A stretch of DNA of 64,000 bases, taken from Verrucomicrobia bacterium Ga0077533. Lineage in GTDB: Bacteria > Verrucomicrobiota > Verrucomicrobiia > Opitutales > Opitutaceae. Where the stretch lies: positions 30,430-94,429 of the forward strand of contig LNEH01000155.1 of the NCBI GenBank assembly GCA_001464505.1. The letters run 5' to 3'. Position numbers and translations under genes: made by a program. Positions 15,850-23,673 of the stretch are shown here, piece by piece (position 1 is the first letter of the stretch; every line of letters starts with the position of its first letter). Under the pieces are notes generated by a model. It was not told where the DNA came from. It saw nothing but the letters and a program-made list of their open reading frames with translations, and searched no databases.

Positions 15850-16881
15850 ATGAATGAACCTGACTCAAAGGAACCACTCTATCAGTCGCTTGGCGGCTTA
15901 GCTCGGGCAGAAAAGCTTTCCCCTGAAGATCGCTCTGCCATTGCTAGGGCAGCAGCAGAGGCGCGGTGGGAGAAGGAGGCGGAACATGACCCTAACCGCC
16001 CCGTATATCCCAAGGCGTCCCACGTTGGCGTTTTGAAGATAGGCAAGAACGTGGAAATAGAGTGCGCGGTTCTTGAGGACGGCACCCGGATTCTAAGCCG
16101 CGCCGGATTTGTCCGCGCTATTGGACGCACCGGCAAGGTCAAAGGAGGTGCGGATTATGAGCCGGAATCCAAACTGCCCGTTTTCTTGGGTGCCGAGAAC
16201 CTACAGCCTTACATCAGCAACGATTTAAGCAGTAATTCAAACCCGGTCTATTTTAAGCAAATCAAGGGCGGTGTTTCAATGGGCTATCGCGCCGAGCTTT
16301 TGCCGGCGGTCTGCAATGTGTTTCTCGACGCCAAAGATGCGGGCGCACTCCGCGACAATCAAAAGCACATTGCCAAACAGTGTGAGATTTTGGTGCGCGG
16401 CTTGGCTGTGGTCGGCATCACGGCAATGGTTGATGAGGCTACGGGGTATCAAGAGGTGCGCGACCGGCTCGCTCTACAGCAGATATTGGAAAAGTATATC
16501 TCGGGGGCGTTACTCGAATGGACGAAAACGTTTCCGCTGGAGTTCTACAAAGAAATCTTCCGCCTCAAGGCATGGGAGTGGAAGGCTGGCAAAATGTCTC
16601 CGCTAGTCGGCCGCTATACCAACGATCTAGTTTATCAGCGACTTGTCCCAGGAGTCCTAGAGCAATTGCAGGCAAAGAATCCGGTCACAGAGAAGGGCTA
16701 TCGGTTGCACAAGCATCACCAGTGGCTTACCCGAGATATTGGGCATCCCGCCTTGACTCATCATATTTACCGGCTGCTTGGCATGATGGAGGGCTCTAAC
16801 TCGTGGGAGGAGTTCAAGCGCAAGGTGGACGTGAAGATTCCCAAGGTAAACGCCACCCTAGCGTTCGACTTGGACGCCTAA
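15850..16881 (+). CDS. P63C-domain protein (transposon passenger)
   Basis: This is a 343-aa protein from ATG 15850 (MNEPDSKEPLYQSLGGLARA); an ATG at 15829 would add 7 residues. The C-terminal third contains the P63C block, including TKTFPLEFYKEIFRLKAWEW, GRYTNDLVYQRLVPGVLEQL and KGYRLHKHHQWLTRDIGHPA. The N-terminal part (VLEDGTRILSRAGFVRAIGR) fits the same family. P63C proteins are found in phages and mobile elements; their activity is not established. It is divergent from the transposase with a 94-bp gap and is clearly cargo, as it lies within the inverted repeats. Confidence 0.75.
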   Translation: MNEPDSKEPLYQSLGGLARAEKLSPEDRSAIARAAAEARWEKEAEHDPNRPVYPKASHVGVLKIGKNVEIECAVLEDGTRILSRAGFVRAIGRTGKVKGGADYEPESKLPVFLGAENLQPYISNDLSSNSNPVYFKQIKGGVSMGYRAELLPAVCNVFLDAKDAGALRDNQKHIAKQCEILVRGLAVVGITAMVDEATGYQEVRDRLALQQILEKYISGALLEWTKTFPLEFYKEIFRLKAWEWKAGKMSPLVGRYTNDLVYQRLVPGVLEQLQAKNPVTEKGYRLHKHHQWLTRDIGHPALTHHIYRLLGMMEGSNSWEEFKRKVDVKIPKVNATLAFDLDA

Positions 16882-17000
16882 AGCTTAGACTCGCCGTCCG
16901 TAATACTCCGCAAGATTGAAGCGGCCCGCTGGTTAATATCCATGCGGGCCTTTTTCTTGGCCGGTTTCTTCACCTTCTTCGCGGGCTTCTTCTTTGCCAT
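16878..17000 (-). CDS. Candidate 40-aa Lys-rich protein
   Basis: On the minus strand the ATG at 17000 opens a 40-codon frame ending at 16878, overlapping the P63C stop by 4 bp. The first half is basic (MAKKKPAKKVKKPAKKKARM) and the second reads DINQRAASILRSITDGESKL. From memory, small Lys-rich hypothetical proteins with a D-[VI]-N-Q-x-A pattern are widespread, which is why I list it. The hairpin/T-run at 16923-16955 lies inside it on the other strand, so the same DNA may serve as the P63C terminator. Expression is unproven. Confidence 0.4.
   Translation of the reverse strand: MAKKKPAKKVKKPAKKKARMDINQRAASILRSITDGESKL
16923..16955 (+). terminator. Intrinsic terminator after the P63C gene
   Basis: GGCCCGC and GCGGGCC form a 7-bp stem around a 14-nt loop, followed by five T residues, 42 bp after the P63C stop. 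It lies within a candidate antisense small ORF. Confidence 0.7.
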
Positions 17001-17046
17001 GCCGCACCGTCGCACGGTCTGGACTTGCCCGCAAGTGAGGATTCGT

Positions 17047-17075
17047 CAGTTGTAAAGTGTAACTGAGACAGCACC
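17047..17075 (-). repeat. Terminal inverted repeat, right
   Basis: Read on the minus strand it begins GGTGCTGTCTCAGTTACAC. It mirrors the left end and marks the outer boundary of the transposon. Confidence 0.85.
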
Positions 17076-17083
17076 ATGCCGAT
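17076..17083. repeat. Target-site duplication, right copy (ATGCCGAT)
   Basis: This is the right partner of the duplication at 13555-13562, directly after the right inverted repeat and about 90 bp before the MocR-type regulator start. Confidence 0.85.
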
Positions 17084-17172
17084 GTAACTGTGCTGGTTCC
17101 AATATCGCCCTGCTGCTGCTGCCCGTCCCGGGCCGTTTCCCCTATCTTCCGTCGCCCCATTCCCACCCCGTC

Positions 17173-18639
17173 ATGATCCAGACCCTGCCCCCATCCCCCG
17201 CGAAGCCGGCTTCCCCGGGGTCGTCGCTGTCGCTCTATGCCGAGCTGGCCGGCTCCCTTCAATCCCTCATCGATCAAGGCACCCTGCGTCCGGGTCATCG
17301 CGTGCCATCGGTCCGCATGATGTCGCGGCAACGCGGCGTCAGCATCGCCACCGTGCTGCAGGCTTACACCGTGCTTGAAAACCGCGGTTATCTCGAGGCC
17401 CGGCCGCAATCGGGCTATTACGTCCGGCCGCGCCCGCCGAGCTTCGCGCCCGAGCCGCGCATGGCCCGGCCCATGGCCAAACCCGCCTATGTCGGGGTCA
17501 AGGATCTCACCACCGCCATCATGGAGCGCGCGGCGGATGGCGACTTCATTCCCTTCGGCGCGGCGTGTCCCCACCACAGCCTTTTCCCGAACAAGAAACT
17601 CGCGCGCCTCCTCGGCTCCGTCGCCCGCCGCGACCCCACGCTGATCAGCCGCCACGGCATGAACTGGGGTTACGAGCCGCTCACCCGCGAAATCTCCCGT
17701 CGTTACCTGCAAGGCGGCGTGCCGCTGGCGCACGATGAGCTGGTCGTCACCATCGGCTGCTCCGAGGCGCTCAACCTCTGCCTGCGCGCCGTCACCAAGC
17801 CCGGCGACACCGTCGCCATCGAGACGCCGGCCTACTTCGGTTTCCTCGAGATGATCGAGAGCCTCAACCTGCGCGCGCTCGAGATCCCCACCTGCTCCCG
17901 CGCCGGGATCTGCCTCGACGAGCTGCGCGAAGCCATCGAGCAGAACGACGTCAAGGCCGTGCTCGTGATGCCCAATTTCCACAATCCGCTCGGCAGCCTC
18001 ATGCCCGACGAAAAAAAGCAGCGCCTCTTCGACCTGCTCTGTGAATACGACCTGCCCGCCATCGAGGACGACATCTACGCCGACACGCATTGCGGCGACT
18101 GCCGCCCGAAGCCGCTCAAGGCCTGGGATCGCGACGGCCGCGTGATGCTCTGCTCCTCCTTCGGCAAGACCCTCGCGCCGAGTTTCCGCATCGGCTGGAC
18201 CGCGCCCGGCCGCTACCTCGAGCGCGTGCGCCGGCTCAAGTTCACCAACACCATGGGCACGCCGGTGGTGCTGCAAAAGACCATCGCCGAGTTTCTCCGC
18301 GACGGGGGCTACGACCACCACCTCCGCACGCTCCGCCGCGCCTACCAACAGCAGCTCCACCAGTTCGCGCAGGCCATGCAGCGTTATTTTCCCGAAGGCA
18401 CGCGTTACAGCCGGCCGCAGGGCGGCAACGTCATCTGGGTCGAGTTCCCGGCCAAGGTCGACACGCTCAAGCTCCACCACGAGGCGCTCAAGCACCGCAT
18501 CAACACCGCGCCGGGCGCGTTGTTCTCGGTGAAGGACCGCTACCGCAACTGCCTGCGCATGAGCTGCGGCCTGCCTTGGTCCGACGAGATTGACGCCGCG
18601 CTCAAGACGCTCGGCGAGCTGGTCAAGAAGCAGCTCTGA
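17173..18639 (+). CDS. MocR-type regulator (GntR HTH fused to aminotransferase fold)
   Basis: This is a 488-aa protein. Residues 20-85 form a GntR winged helix (LIDQGTLRPGHRVPSVRMMS, RGVSIATVLQAYTVLENRGY). The rest is an aminotransferase class I fold with VTIGCSEALNLCLRAVTKPG, VLVMPNFHNPLG, IEDDIYADTHCG and SSFGKTLAPSFRIGW, where the Lys binds PLP. MocR proteins use PLP as effector or ligand and often control neighbouring transport or vitamin B6 genes. The EamA exporter 140 bp downstream is a likely target. The transposon inserted about 100 bp upstream of the start, in what should be its promoter region. An aminotransferase with a regulatory domain is the only real alternative. Confidence 0.88.
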   Translation: MIQTLPPSPAKPASPGSSLSLYAELAGSLQSLIDQGTLRPGHRVPSVRMMSRQRGVSIATVLQAYTVLENRGYLEARPQSGYYVRPRPPSFAPEPRMARPMAKPAYVGVKDLTTAIMERAADGDFIPFGAACPHHSLFPNKKLARLLGSVARRDPTLISRHGMNWGYEPLTREISRRYLQGGVPLAHDELVVTIGCSEALNLCLRAVTKPGDTVAIETPAYFGFLEMIESLNLRALEIPTCSRAGICLDELREAIEQNDVKAVLVMPNFHNPLGSLMPDEKKQRLFDLLCEYDLPAIEDDIYADTHCGDCRPKPLKAWDRDGRVMLCSSFGKTLAPSFRIGWTAPGRYLERVRRLKFTNTMGTPVVLQKTIAEFLRDGGYDHHLRTLRRAYQQQLHQFAQAMQRYFPEGTRYSRPQGGNVIWVEFPAKVDTLKLHHEALKHRINTAPGALFSVKDRYRNCLRMSCGLPWSDEIDAALKTLGELVKKQL

Positions 18640-18651
18640 AGGCCGGTGAGA

Positions 18652-18702
18652 CTGTAGCGGCGGTCTATGACCGCCGACGGCGCTCACAGAGCGCCGCTAC
18701 AG
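18652..18702. repeat. REP-like double hairpin (family B)
   Basis: The outer ends CTGTAGCGGCG and CGCCGCTACAG are perfect inverted repeats. Inside are two hairpins, GGCGGTCTATGACCGCC and GGCGCTCACAGAGCGCC. It fills much of the gap between the MocR and EamA genes and has the typical form of a BIME. Confidence 0.7.
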
Positions 18703-18778
18703 AATCTCTTGCCCGGATTCCGTTCTCCCCACCGCTGTCTCTCCCTTTCACCTTCACTTTCACTTTGACTTTCCCTCC

Positions 18779-19735
18779 GTGACCGCCGTCGAGAAAAACC
18801 CCACGCAAGCCGCCCTCATCGCCGGCTTCGCCGCCATCTACCTTATCTGGGGCTCCACCTACCTCGCCATCCGCATCGCGGTGGAGACGATGCCGCCCTT
18901 CCTGATGGCGAGCATGCGTTTCATCGTCGCCGGCGGCCTGCTCACCCTCTGGATCGCCTGCACCGGTGGTTTTCGGGCGACCGCCCGCCAATGGTTCGAC
19001 AACACCCTCATCGGTGGCCTGCTGCTCCTCGGCGGCAACGGCCTGGTCTGCTGGGCGGAGCAGAAAGTTCCCTCGGGCATCGCCACGCTCATCATCTCCA
19101 TCAGCCCGCTCTTCATCGTGCTGCTCGACTGGCTGATGCTCGTCGTGGGCAAAGATGTGACGCGCGGCACGCGGCCGACGATCGCCACCTTTGTCGGCCT
19201 CGCCCTCGGCTTTCTCGGCCTCGCTTTGCTCGTCGGTCCTGATCTCGGCAGCCACGCCGGCAACCTGGACCCCTGGCGTGTGTTCGGGCTGGTCATCGCC
19301 TGCTTCTCGTGGGGCGTCGGCTCCATCTACACCCGCTATGCCCGCAGCCCCGCCCCCCCGTTTACCGGCGCCGCCATCCAACAACTCACCGGCAGTGTCT
19401 GGCTGCTCCTCGTCAGTGCCGGCCTGGGCGAGCCGTGGCATTTCGATCTCGCCGCCGTGTCCGGCCGCTCGTGGCTTGCCTGGGCCTACCTTGTGACGGC
19501 CGGCTCGCTGGTGGGGTTCACGACGTTTGTGTGGTTGATGAAGCACAGCACGCCGGCCCGCGTGTCCACCTACGCCTACGTCAACCCCGTCGTCGCCGTC
19601 TTCCTCGGCTGGCTTCTGCTCCACGAATCGGTGTCGCCGCGCATCTTCGTCGCCGCCGGCATTATCATCGCCGGCGTCGCCATCATCACCGTGGCCAAAA
19701 ACAAGAAGTCCGTGGCGGCACCGACAAAAGACTGA
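18779..19735 (+). CDS. EamA (DMT) family transporter
   Basis: This is a 318-aa membrane protein with GTG start at 18779. Ten hydrophobic segments in two EamA halves are evident; the first half begins AALIAGFAAIYLIWGSTYLA, the RhaT/YdcZ-like signature. The second half includes VFGLVIACFSWGVGSIYTRY and ends with TYAYVNPVVAVFLGWLLLHE, diagnostic of the family. Members export amino acids or other metabolites across the inner membrane. The substrate is unknown. The position after a MocR-type regulator suggests control by it. Confidence 0.88.
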   Translation: MTAVEKNPTQAALIAGFAAIYLIWGSTYLAIRIAVETMPPFLMASMRFIVAGGLLTLWIACTGGFRATARQWFDNTLIGGLLLLGGNGLVCWAEQKVPSGIATLIISISPLFIVLLDWLMLVVGKDVTRGTRPTIATFVGLALGFLGLALLVGPDLGSHAGNLDPWRVFGLVIACFSWGVGSIYTRYARSPAPPFTGAAIQQLTGSVWLLLVSAGLGEPWHFDLAAVSGRSWLAWAYLVTAGSLVGFTTFVWLMKHSTPARVSTYAYVNPVVAVFLGWLLLHESVSPRIFVAAGIIIAGVAIITVAKNKKSVAAPTKD

Positions 19736-19741
19736 GCGTGG

Positions 19742-19765
19742 GGGCGCCGCCTTGCTGCGCCCTTT
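19742..19765. terminator. Possible bidirectional terminator between convergent genes
   Basis: GGGCGC and GCGCCC flank a 9-nt loop and are followed on the plus strand by TTTA. It lies between the convergent stops of EamA (19735) and the IMPase-like gene (19764). The T-run is weak. Confidence 0.35.
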
Positions 19766-20828
19766 AGGAAAGCAATGCTCGCAGTTTGGGCCCGATCCGC
19801 CGGGCCAGTGACCGATTAGCGTAGCCCACCCACGCCACGGGCGAGGTGGTGTCGAGCGGCGCCCGCAGCGGTTGACCGTCGGGCGCGGTGATCACGCAGC
19901 CCAGCTCCTGTGCGATCAAAGCCGTGCAGATGTCGTAGGGATGACACGCCAGCCCCGAACGGATTCGCAGCTTGGCGAACGCCAGCGGCCGCAGATCCGC
20001 GATGAACCGGTCGTGCCCCATCAGCAGTTCGTAGATCTGCCCGCCGCTGCTCAGGTATTGGTCGTCAAAGATCTCCACCCCGTCGCCGGCCGCACGCCAC
20101 AGCTTTTCCTCGCGCTCCGCCAGCCAGGACTTGCCCGGCGGGAAAAACTTGGTGAACGACGCAAACCCATGCGCCAGGGTCGTCGCCCGCGAGGGTCGCG
20201 GCTTGAATTTCACCCGCCGTCCCGTGCGCAGATCGATCCGCTCGGCCTGCACGCCTTTGCCTGTCCTGAACGAAGTCGAAGGACCCCGCCCGGCGCTCAA
20301 CTGGTCGGCAAAACCGGCCTTGCTGGTCGGCAGCTCCGTCATGACCGCGACGATGATGTCACTCAGGTTCGTCCTCGCCCCGCGCTGCGGCGCGAGCGCG
20401 GCGAGACTCCACGCGCTGCGCTTTTCATACATCAGCCCGCGCGTGCCATCGATCGGGTCGAGAATACACTTGAACAAGGTCTTCGCCACCGGCGTCCCGC
20501 GCGGAAAAGTAACCGTCTCACCTTCGAGCCCTTCCATTACCAGCTCGACCGGCCAGCGTCTCGGCCAGTTTTTGGCAAACCATGCCAGCACCGCGCGTTC
20601 GCTGACCCTGTCGATCGTGTAGATCGTGTCCGCCGACGTCACCCCCGCCACCCCGGTCATCCGCTTGGTGCCCATGCGCTGGGCAGTCCGCACCGAAGCG
20701 CGGATGGCATCCTGCAACCGGCAAAGCAACCGGCGGGCCTGGTCGAGTGGGGCGGAAGTCACGCGACCGATTCTTCCCCTGCGCCCCGGTGAGGCCAGCC
20801 TGAAAAGCCAGGCAACCATTGGTCTCAT
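19764..20828 (-). CDS. Inositol-monophosphatase-like enzyme with a repeat-derived insert
   Basis: This is a 354-aa protein. The metal site is visible as FKCILDPIDGTRGLMYEKRS (the DPIDGT motif 2); MEGLEGE upstream and ACHPYDICTALIAQELGCVI near the C-terminus (motif 3 region) complete the IMPase/CysQ fold. Such enzymes hydrolyse inositol phosphates, fructose bisphosphate or PAP with Mg2+. Residues around GRGPSTSFRTGKGVQAER (20251-20300) look like an inserted repeat rather than conserved sequence. The gene starts 19 bp after the DASS symporter stop on the same strand and probably ends the operon that begins with the sigma factor at 28283. The exact substrate is unknown. Confidence 0.72.
   Translation of the reverse strand: MRPMVAWLFRLASPGRRGRIGRVTSAPLDQARRLLCRLQDAIRASVRTAQRMGTKRMTGVAGVTSADTIYTIDRVSERAVLAWFAKNWPRRWPVELVMEGLEGETVTFPRGTPVAKTLFKCILDPIDGTRGLMYEKRSAWSLAALAPQRGARTNLSDIIVAVMTELPTSKAGFADQLSAGRGPSTSFRTGKGVQAERIDLRTGRRVKFKPRPSRATTLAHGFASFTKFFPPGKSWLAEREEKLWRAAGDGVEIFDDQYLSSGGQIYELLMGHDRFIADLRPLAFAKLRIRSGLACHPYDICTALIAQELGCVITAPDGQPLRAPLDTTSPVAWVGYANRSLARRIGPKLRALLS
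20260..20285. repeat. Palindromic repeat embedded in the IMPase-like gene
   Basis: GTCCTGAACGAAGTCGAAGG is an imperfect palindrome (TCCT...AGGA ends). Translated on the minus strand it yields the STSFRTGK peptide. I recall this peptide from translated intergenic repeats in many environmental genomes. The insert keeps the gene in frame. Confidence 0.55.
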
Positions 20829-20847
20829 GAGCCGTGCCCCCTTCTCC

Positions 20848-22335
20848 TCACGCCACCAGGAGCATGATCGTGGCGACCAACAGCGTAACGCCGACGATAT
20901 CGAGCCAGAAGCCGTGGCGCACCATTTCGATGAGCCGCACGTGTCCGGTGCCGTAGGCGACCGCGTTCGTGCCCGTGGAGACCGGCAGCATGTTGCCGAA
21001 ACTGCACGCCAGGCAGGTCGCGATGCCCACGGGCACCGGGTTGACTCCGGCAGCCTGGGCCACGGCCAGCATCATCGGCACCATGACGTTGGCGGAGGCG
21101 GTGTTGGACGTGAGCGTGCTCAGCAGCACGCTGAGCCCCACACTCGCCAACACCACGGCGAAGAGACCGGGCTGCCCCAGTGTGGCGATCACGACGCGCC
21201 CGCCCGCGTCGGCGAGCCCGGTGTCAAATATTTGCCGCCCCAGCGACATGCCCCCGCCAAAGAGCACGATTGTGGACCAGTCGAGTTTAACCGCGTCGCT
21301 CCAGGCCACGGCAAATTCGCGTCTGCCCTTGCCGCCGGGTAGGAAAAAAAGGGCCACCCCCGCGAGCAAACCCACCATCTCCTCCGGGAAATGCGTCTCC
21401 AGCCACGCGGCCCCCCACCGTTTGTCCTCGAAGACAAACTCGACCAGGCCCGGATACATCCAGAGCAGGATCGCGCCCAGAAACGACCATTGGGTGCTGA
21501 GCTCCCCGAGCGAGCGCTCCCCGAGCGCGGCCTTTTGCCGGAGAAACTCGGTGCGGAGATCGCGGGCGCCCGCTTGGGCTCCGACCGGGCGCAACCGCCA
21601 GACGAGAAACGCCACCAGCGCCACCGTCAGCGGCAACGTGTAGCGCATCCACTCGAAAAAATTCACCTTGTCGCCCGTCATCTGCTCCAGGAGGCCGATG
21701 CCGATCAGGTTGGGCGGAGTGCCGACCGGGGTGGCCAGTCCGCCCATCGAAGCGGAAAAGGCGATGAGCAGCACGAGCGACCCGCGGTGGCGCGGCTCCT
21801 CGCCCCATCCGGGATTGGCGCGCATCGCCCCAAGCCCGATGGGGATCATCACCGCCGCCGCCGCGATATTGCTCATCCACATCGACAGCAGCGCGGTCAG
21901 GGTCGCGAGGGCGCCAAAGGTGATCACGGGAGACCGGCTCACCCCCGGCCAACTGAGCACCGTAAGGGCGATACGCCGGTCGAGCCCGTGTTTCTGCATC
22001 GCGATCCCGAGGGTGAACATGCCGATGAACAGGAAGGTGGTGGGACTGCCAAACGGTGCGAAAATCGCGCCGGCCTTACCCACCCCCAGCACCACACAGA
22101 GGGCCGGAGCCAGCAGGGCCGTGGCCGCCAGCGGCACGGCCTCACTCACCCAAAGCACGGTCGTGAACGCGACCACTGCGAGCAGTTTGTGGGCCGCCGG
22201 AGTGAGCCCCGGAATCGGCACCAGCAGGATCACCACCAGCAGCAGCGGAGCCAGCACGAGTCCGAGCGATTTGCCGGTGGTATCGAGCCAGCGCTCCAAG
22301 CCGAGCACGGGGCGCACTTCGGGTTCGCCGCTCAT
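20848..22335 (-). CDS. DASS (SLC13) family sodium:anion symporter
   Basis: This is a 495-aa membrane protein from ATG 22335, which overlaps the upstream phosphatase stop as ATGA. About 11-12 hydrophobic segments are present. Signature loops are SMWMSNIAAAAVMIPIGLG and ATPVGTPPNLIGIGLLEQ in the first half, and LLSTLTSNTASANVMVPMML and SFGNMLPVSTGTNAVAYGTG in the second. These are the paired SNT and TP motifs that bind Na+ and carboxylate. Members carry dicarboxylates, citrate, sulfate or phosphate. Translational coupling to a PhoD-like phosphatase suggests that it takes up an anion released by that enzyme. Confidence 0.88.
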   Translation of the reverse strand: MSGEPEVRPVLGLERWLDTTGKSLGLVLAPLLLVVILLVPIPGLTPAAHKLLAVVAFTTVLWVSEAVPLAATALLAPALCVVLGVGKAGAIFAPFGSPTTFLFIGMFTLGIAMQKHGLDRRIALTVLSWPGVSRSPVITFGALATLTALLSMWMSNIAAAAVMIPIGLGAMRANPGWGEEPRHRGSLVLLIAFSASMGGLATPVGTPPNLIGIGLLEQMTGDKVNFFEWMRYTLPLTVALVAFLVWRLRPVGAQAGARDLRTEFLRQKAALGERSLGELSTQWSFLGAILLWMYPGLVEFVFEDKRWGAAWLETHFPEEMVGLLAGVALFFLPGGKGRREFAVAWSDAVKLDWSTIVLFGGGMSLGRQIFDTGLADAGGRVVIATLGQPGLFAVVLASVGLSVLLSTLTSNTASANVMVPMMLAVAQAAGVNPVPVGIATCLACSFGNMLPVSTGTNAVAYGTGHVRLIEMVRHGFWLDIVGVTLLVATIMLLVA

Positions 22336-23669
22336 GGCCGCGCCACCTTGAACTCGTGCCGGACGAGCACCTCGTCCGCGGCATTGCGGCCCGTCCATTC
22401 GACGCGGATTTCGTCACCGCCGTCGTCGGACACGCGCATCAGGCCGAATTGCCCGGACCCGGGGAAAGCGCCGTGACTGTAGGGTCCGCCTTTGCGGGAA
22501 CCCGACCGGTCAAGCGCCGCCGCCTGGAACACGGGAAAGAGCGGCCGCCCTTCCCCCCCGTAGCGGTTGTGCCTGCCATCATCAATGGCGAGCATATGGG
22601 CGTCGCCGCTGAGCATGCAGAGCTGGCGGATGTCGTGCTGCTCGATGAACACCGCGAGTTCGCGCCGTTCCTCGGCAAATCCCCCCCAGTGGTCGGCGCC
22701 TTCTTGGGCGGCGGCGATCCATGGCACGGGGTTTACCCAGACAATGAGCGCGGCCTCGCTGCGCGCGGCCAGCAATTCGCCTTTCAGCCATTCTTTTTGC
22801 GCCGCGCCCAGCAGCGAGCGCCTGCCGGCGCGCGGCGGCTCGCGCCCGGAGCGGGCGTCGGTGACGATGAACCGGACCCGCCCGATGGTGAAGGCATGGC
22901 CGATGGTCTCCGGGGCCAGGGGATAGTGCGGCACGGCCTCCTGGTAGGCGCGGCGGGCCGCTGCGTGGCCGGGAGACAACGCATCGGCCGGCTTGGCCCC
23001 GTAGTCGTGGTCGTCCCACACATAATCAATGGCGGTCGAGCCATACAGCGAGGATTGCGCAGCGCTGGCCAGCACCCGGTCGAAGGCGGCGTGAAACGCC
23101 CCGGGGTTGTTCGCGGCGATGTCCTCGTAGTGCAGATCGCCCAGGTGGAGAAAGAGCAGCGGCTCCTGTTTCGCAACGGACGCAAACACCGGATGCTCGG
23201 AGCCCGTCTCCGCGCAGGAGCCGAAAGCCACGGTGAAGGACTGCGGACCGGCGGGAAAGGCGCGGAAGCGACCGGCCTGGCCGGAGACCTCGTAGTGATA
23301 CAGGGTGTCAGGCGCCAGGCCGGTGAGCGCATAGGTGACGATCATGCCGCCCGCCACTTTCACCGCCGAGGCGGGCGCCACCAGGCGGGCGGAACCCGCC
23401 GGCTTCGCCGCGACGAGCCGCAGGGGCTGAGCCTCTCCGCCGGGGAGCTTCGCCTTGATGATCGCGGTGGTGGGGGTGACGGCGCCGCACCAGACCCAGC
23501 CCGCCGGGGCGGCGTGGGCCGCAACCAGCGCCCCGGCCAACAGGAAACTCGCGACAGCCAGCAGAGGCCGGCCACTCTTCAAGCCGAAGCCGCGGCCCCG
23601 CGAGAATCCGGGACCAGCCCCGGCTTCCGCGCGCAGGCGCCGAGGCAGGGGCGGCGGGGAGACAGGCAT
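22332..23669 (-). CDS. PhoD-like phosphodiesterase/alkaline phosphatase
   Basis: This is a 445-aa exported protein. After a basic N-terminus a hydrophobic segment (LLAVASFLLAGALVAAHAAP) acts as signal peptide. A fibronectin-like N-terminal domain contains YALTGLAPDTLYHYEVSG. The PhoD metal site then appears in order: FGSC, LHLGDLHYED, YVWDDHDYGAKPAD and SGDAHMLAIDD. PhoD enzymes hydrolyse phosphate diesters and monoesters in the periplasm using Fe and Ca. It starts 4 bp after the TonB receptor stop and overlaps the symporter start, so it sits at the centre of the operon. Confidence 0.88.
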   Translation of the reverse strand: MPVSPPPLPRRLRAEAGAGPGFSRGRGFGLKSGRPLLAVASFLLAGALVAAHAAPAGWVWCGAVTPTTAIIKAKLPGGEAQPLRLVAAKPAGSARLVAPASAVKVAGGMIVTYALTGLAPDTLYHYEVSGQAGRFRAFPAGPQSFTVAFGSCAETGSEHPVFASVAKQEPLLFLHLGDLHYEDIAANNPGAFHAAFDRVLASAAQSSLYGSTAIDYVWDDHDYGAKPADALSPGHAAARRAYQEAVPHYPLAPETIGHAFTIGRVRFIVTDARSGREPPRAGRRSLLGAAQKEWLKGELLAARSEAALIVWVNPVPWIAAAQEGADHWGGFAEERRELAVFIEQHDIRQLCMLSGDAHMLAIDDGRHNRYGGEGRPLFPVFQAAALDRSGSRKGGPYSHGAFPGSGQFGLMRVSDDGGDEIRVEWTGRNAADEVLVRHEFKVARP

Positions 23670-23673
23670 CGGT

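Larger units (their letters stand above)
13563..17075. mobile_element. IS1-family transposon with passenger genes (3513 bp)
   Basis: The ends are 29-bp imperfect inverted repeats at 13563-13591 and 17047-17075. Both begin GGTGCTGTC and continue CAnTTACAnTTTACAAnTG, with 25 of 29 matching. The sequence ATGCCGAT directly flanks both ends (13555-13562 and 17076-17083), an 8-bp target duplication as expected for IS1 elements, which also begin GGTGnTG. Inside are an IS1-type transposase on the minus strand plus a zeta-toxin-like gene, a 59-aa gene, a P63C-domain gene and a 40-residue Lys-rich ORF. The coding text is clearly AT-richer than the flanks. Intact ends and duplication indicate a recent insertion. 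Confidence 0.88.
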
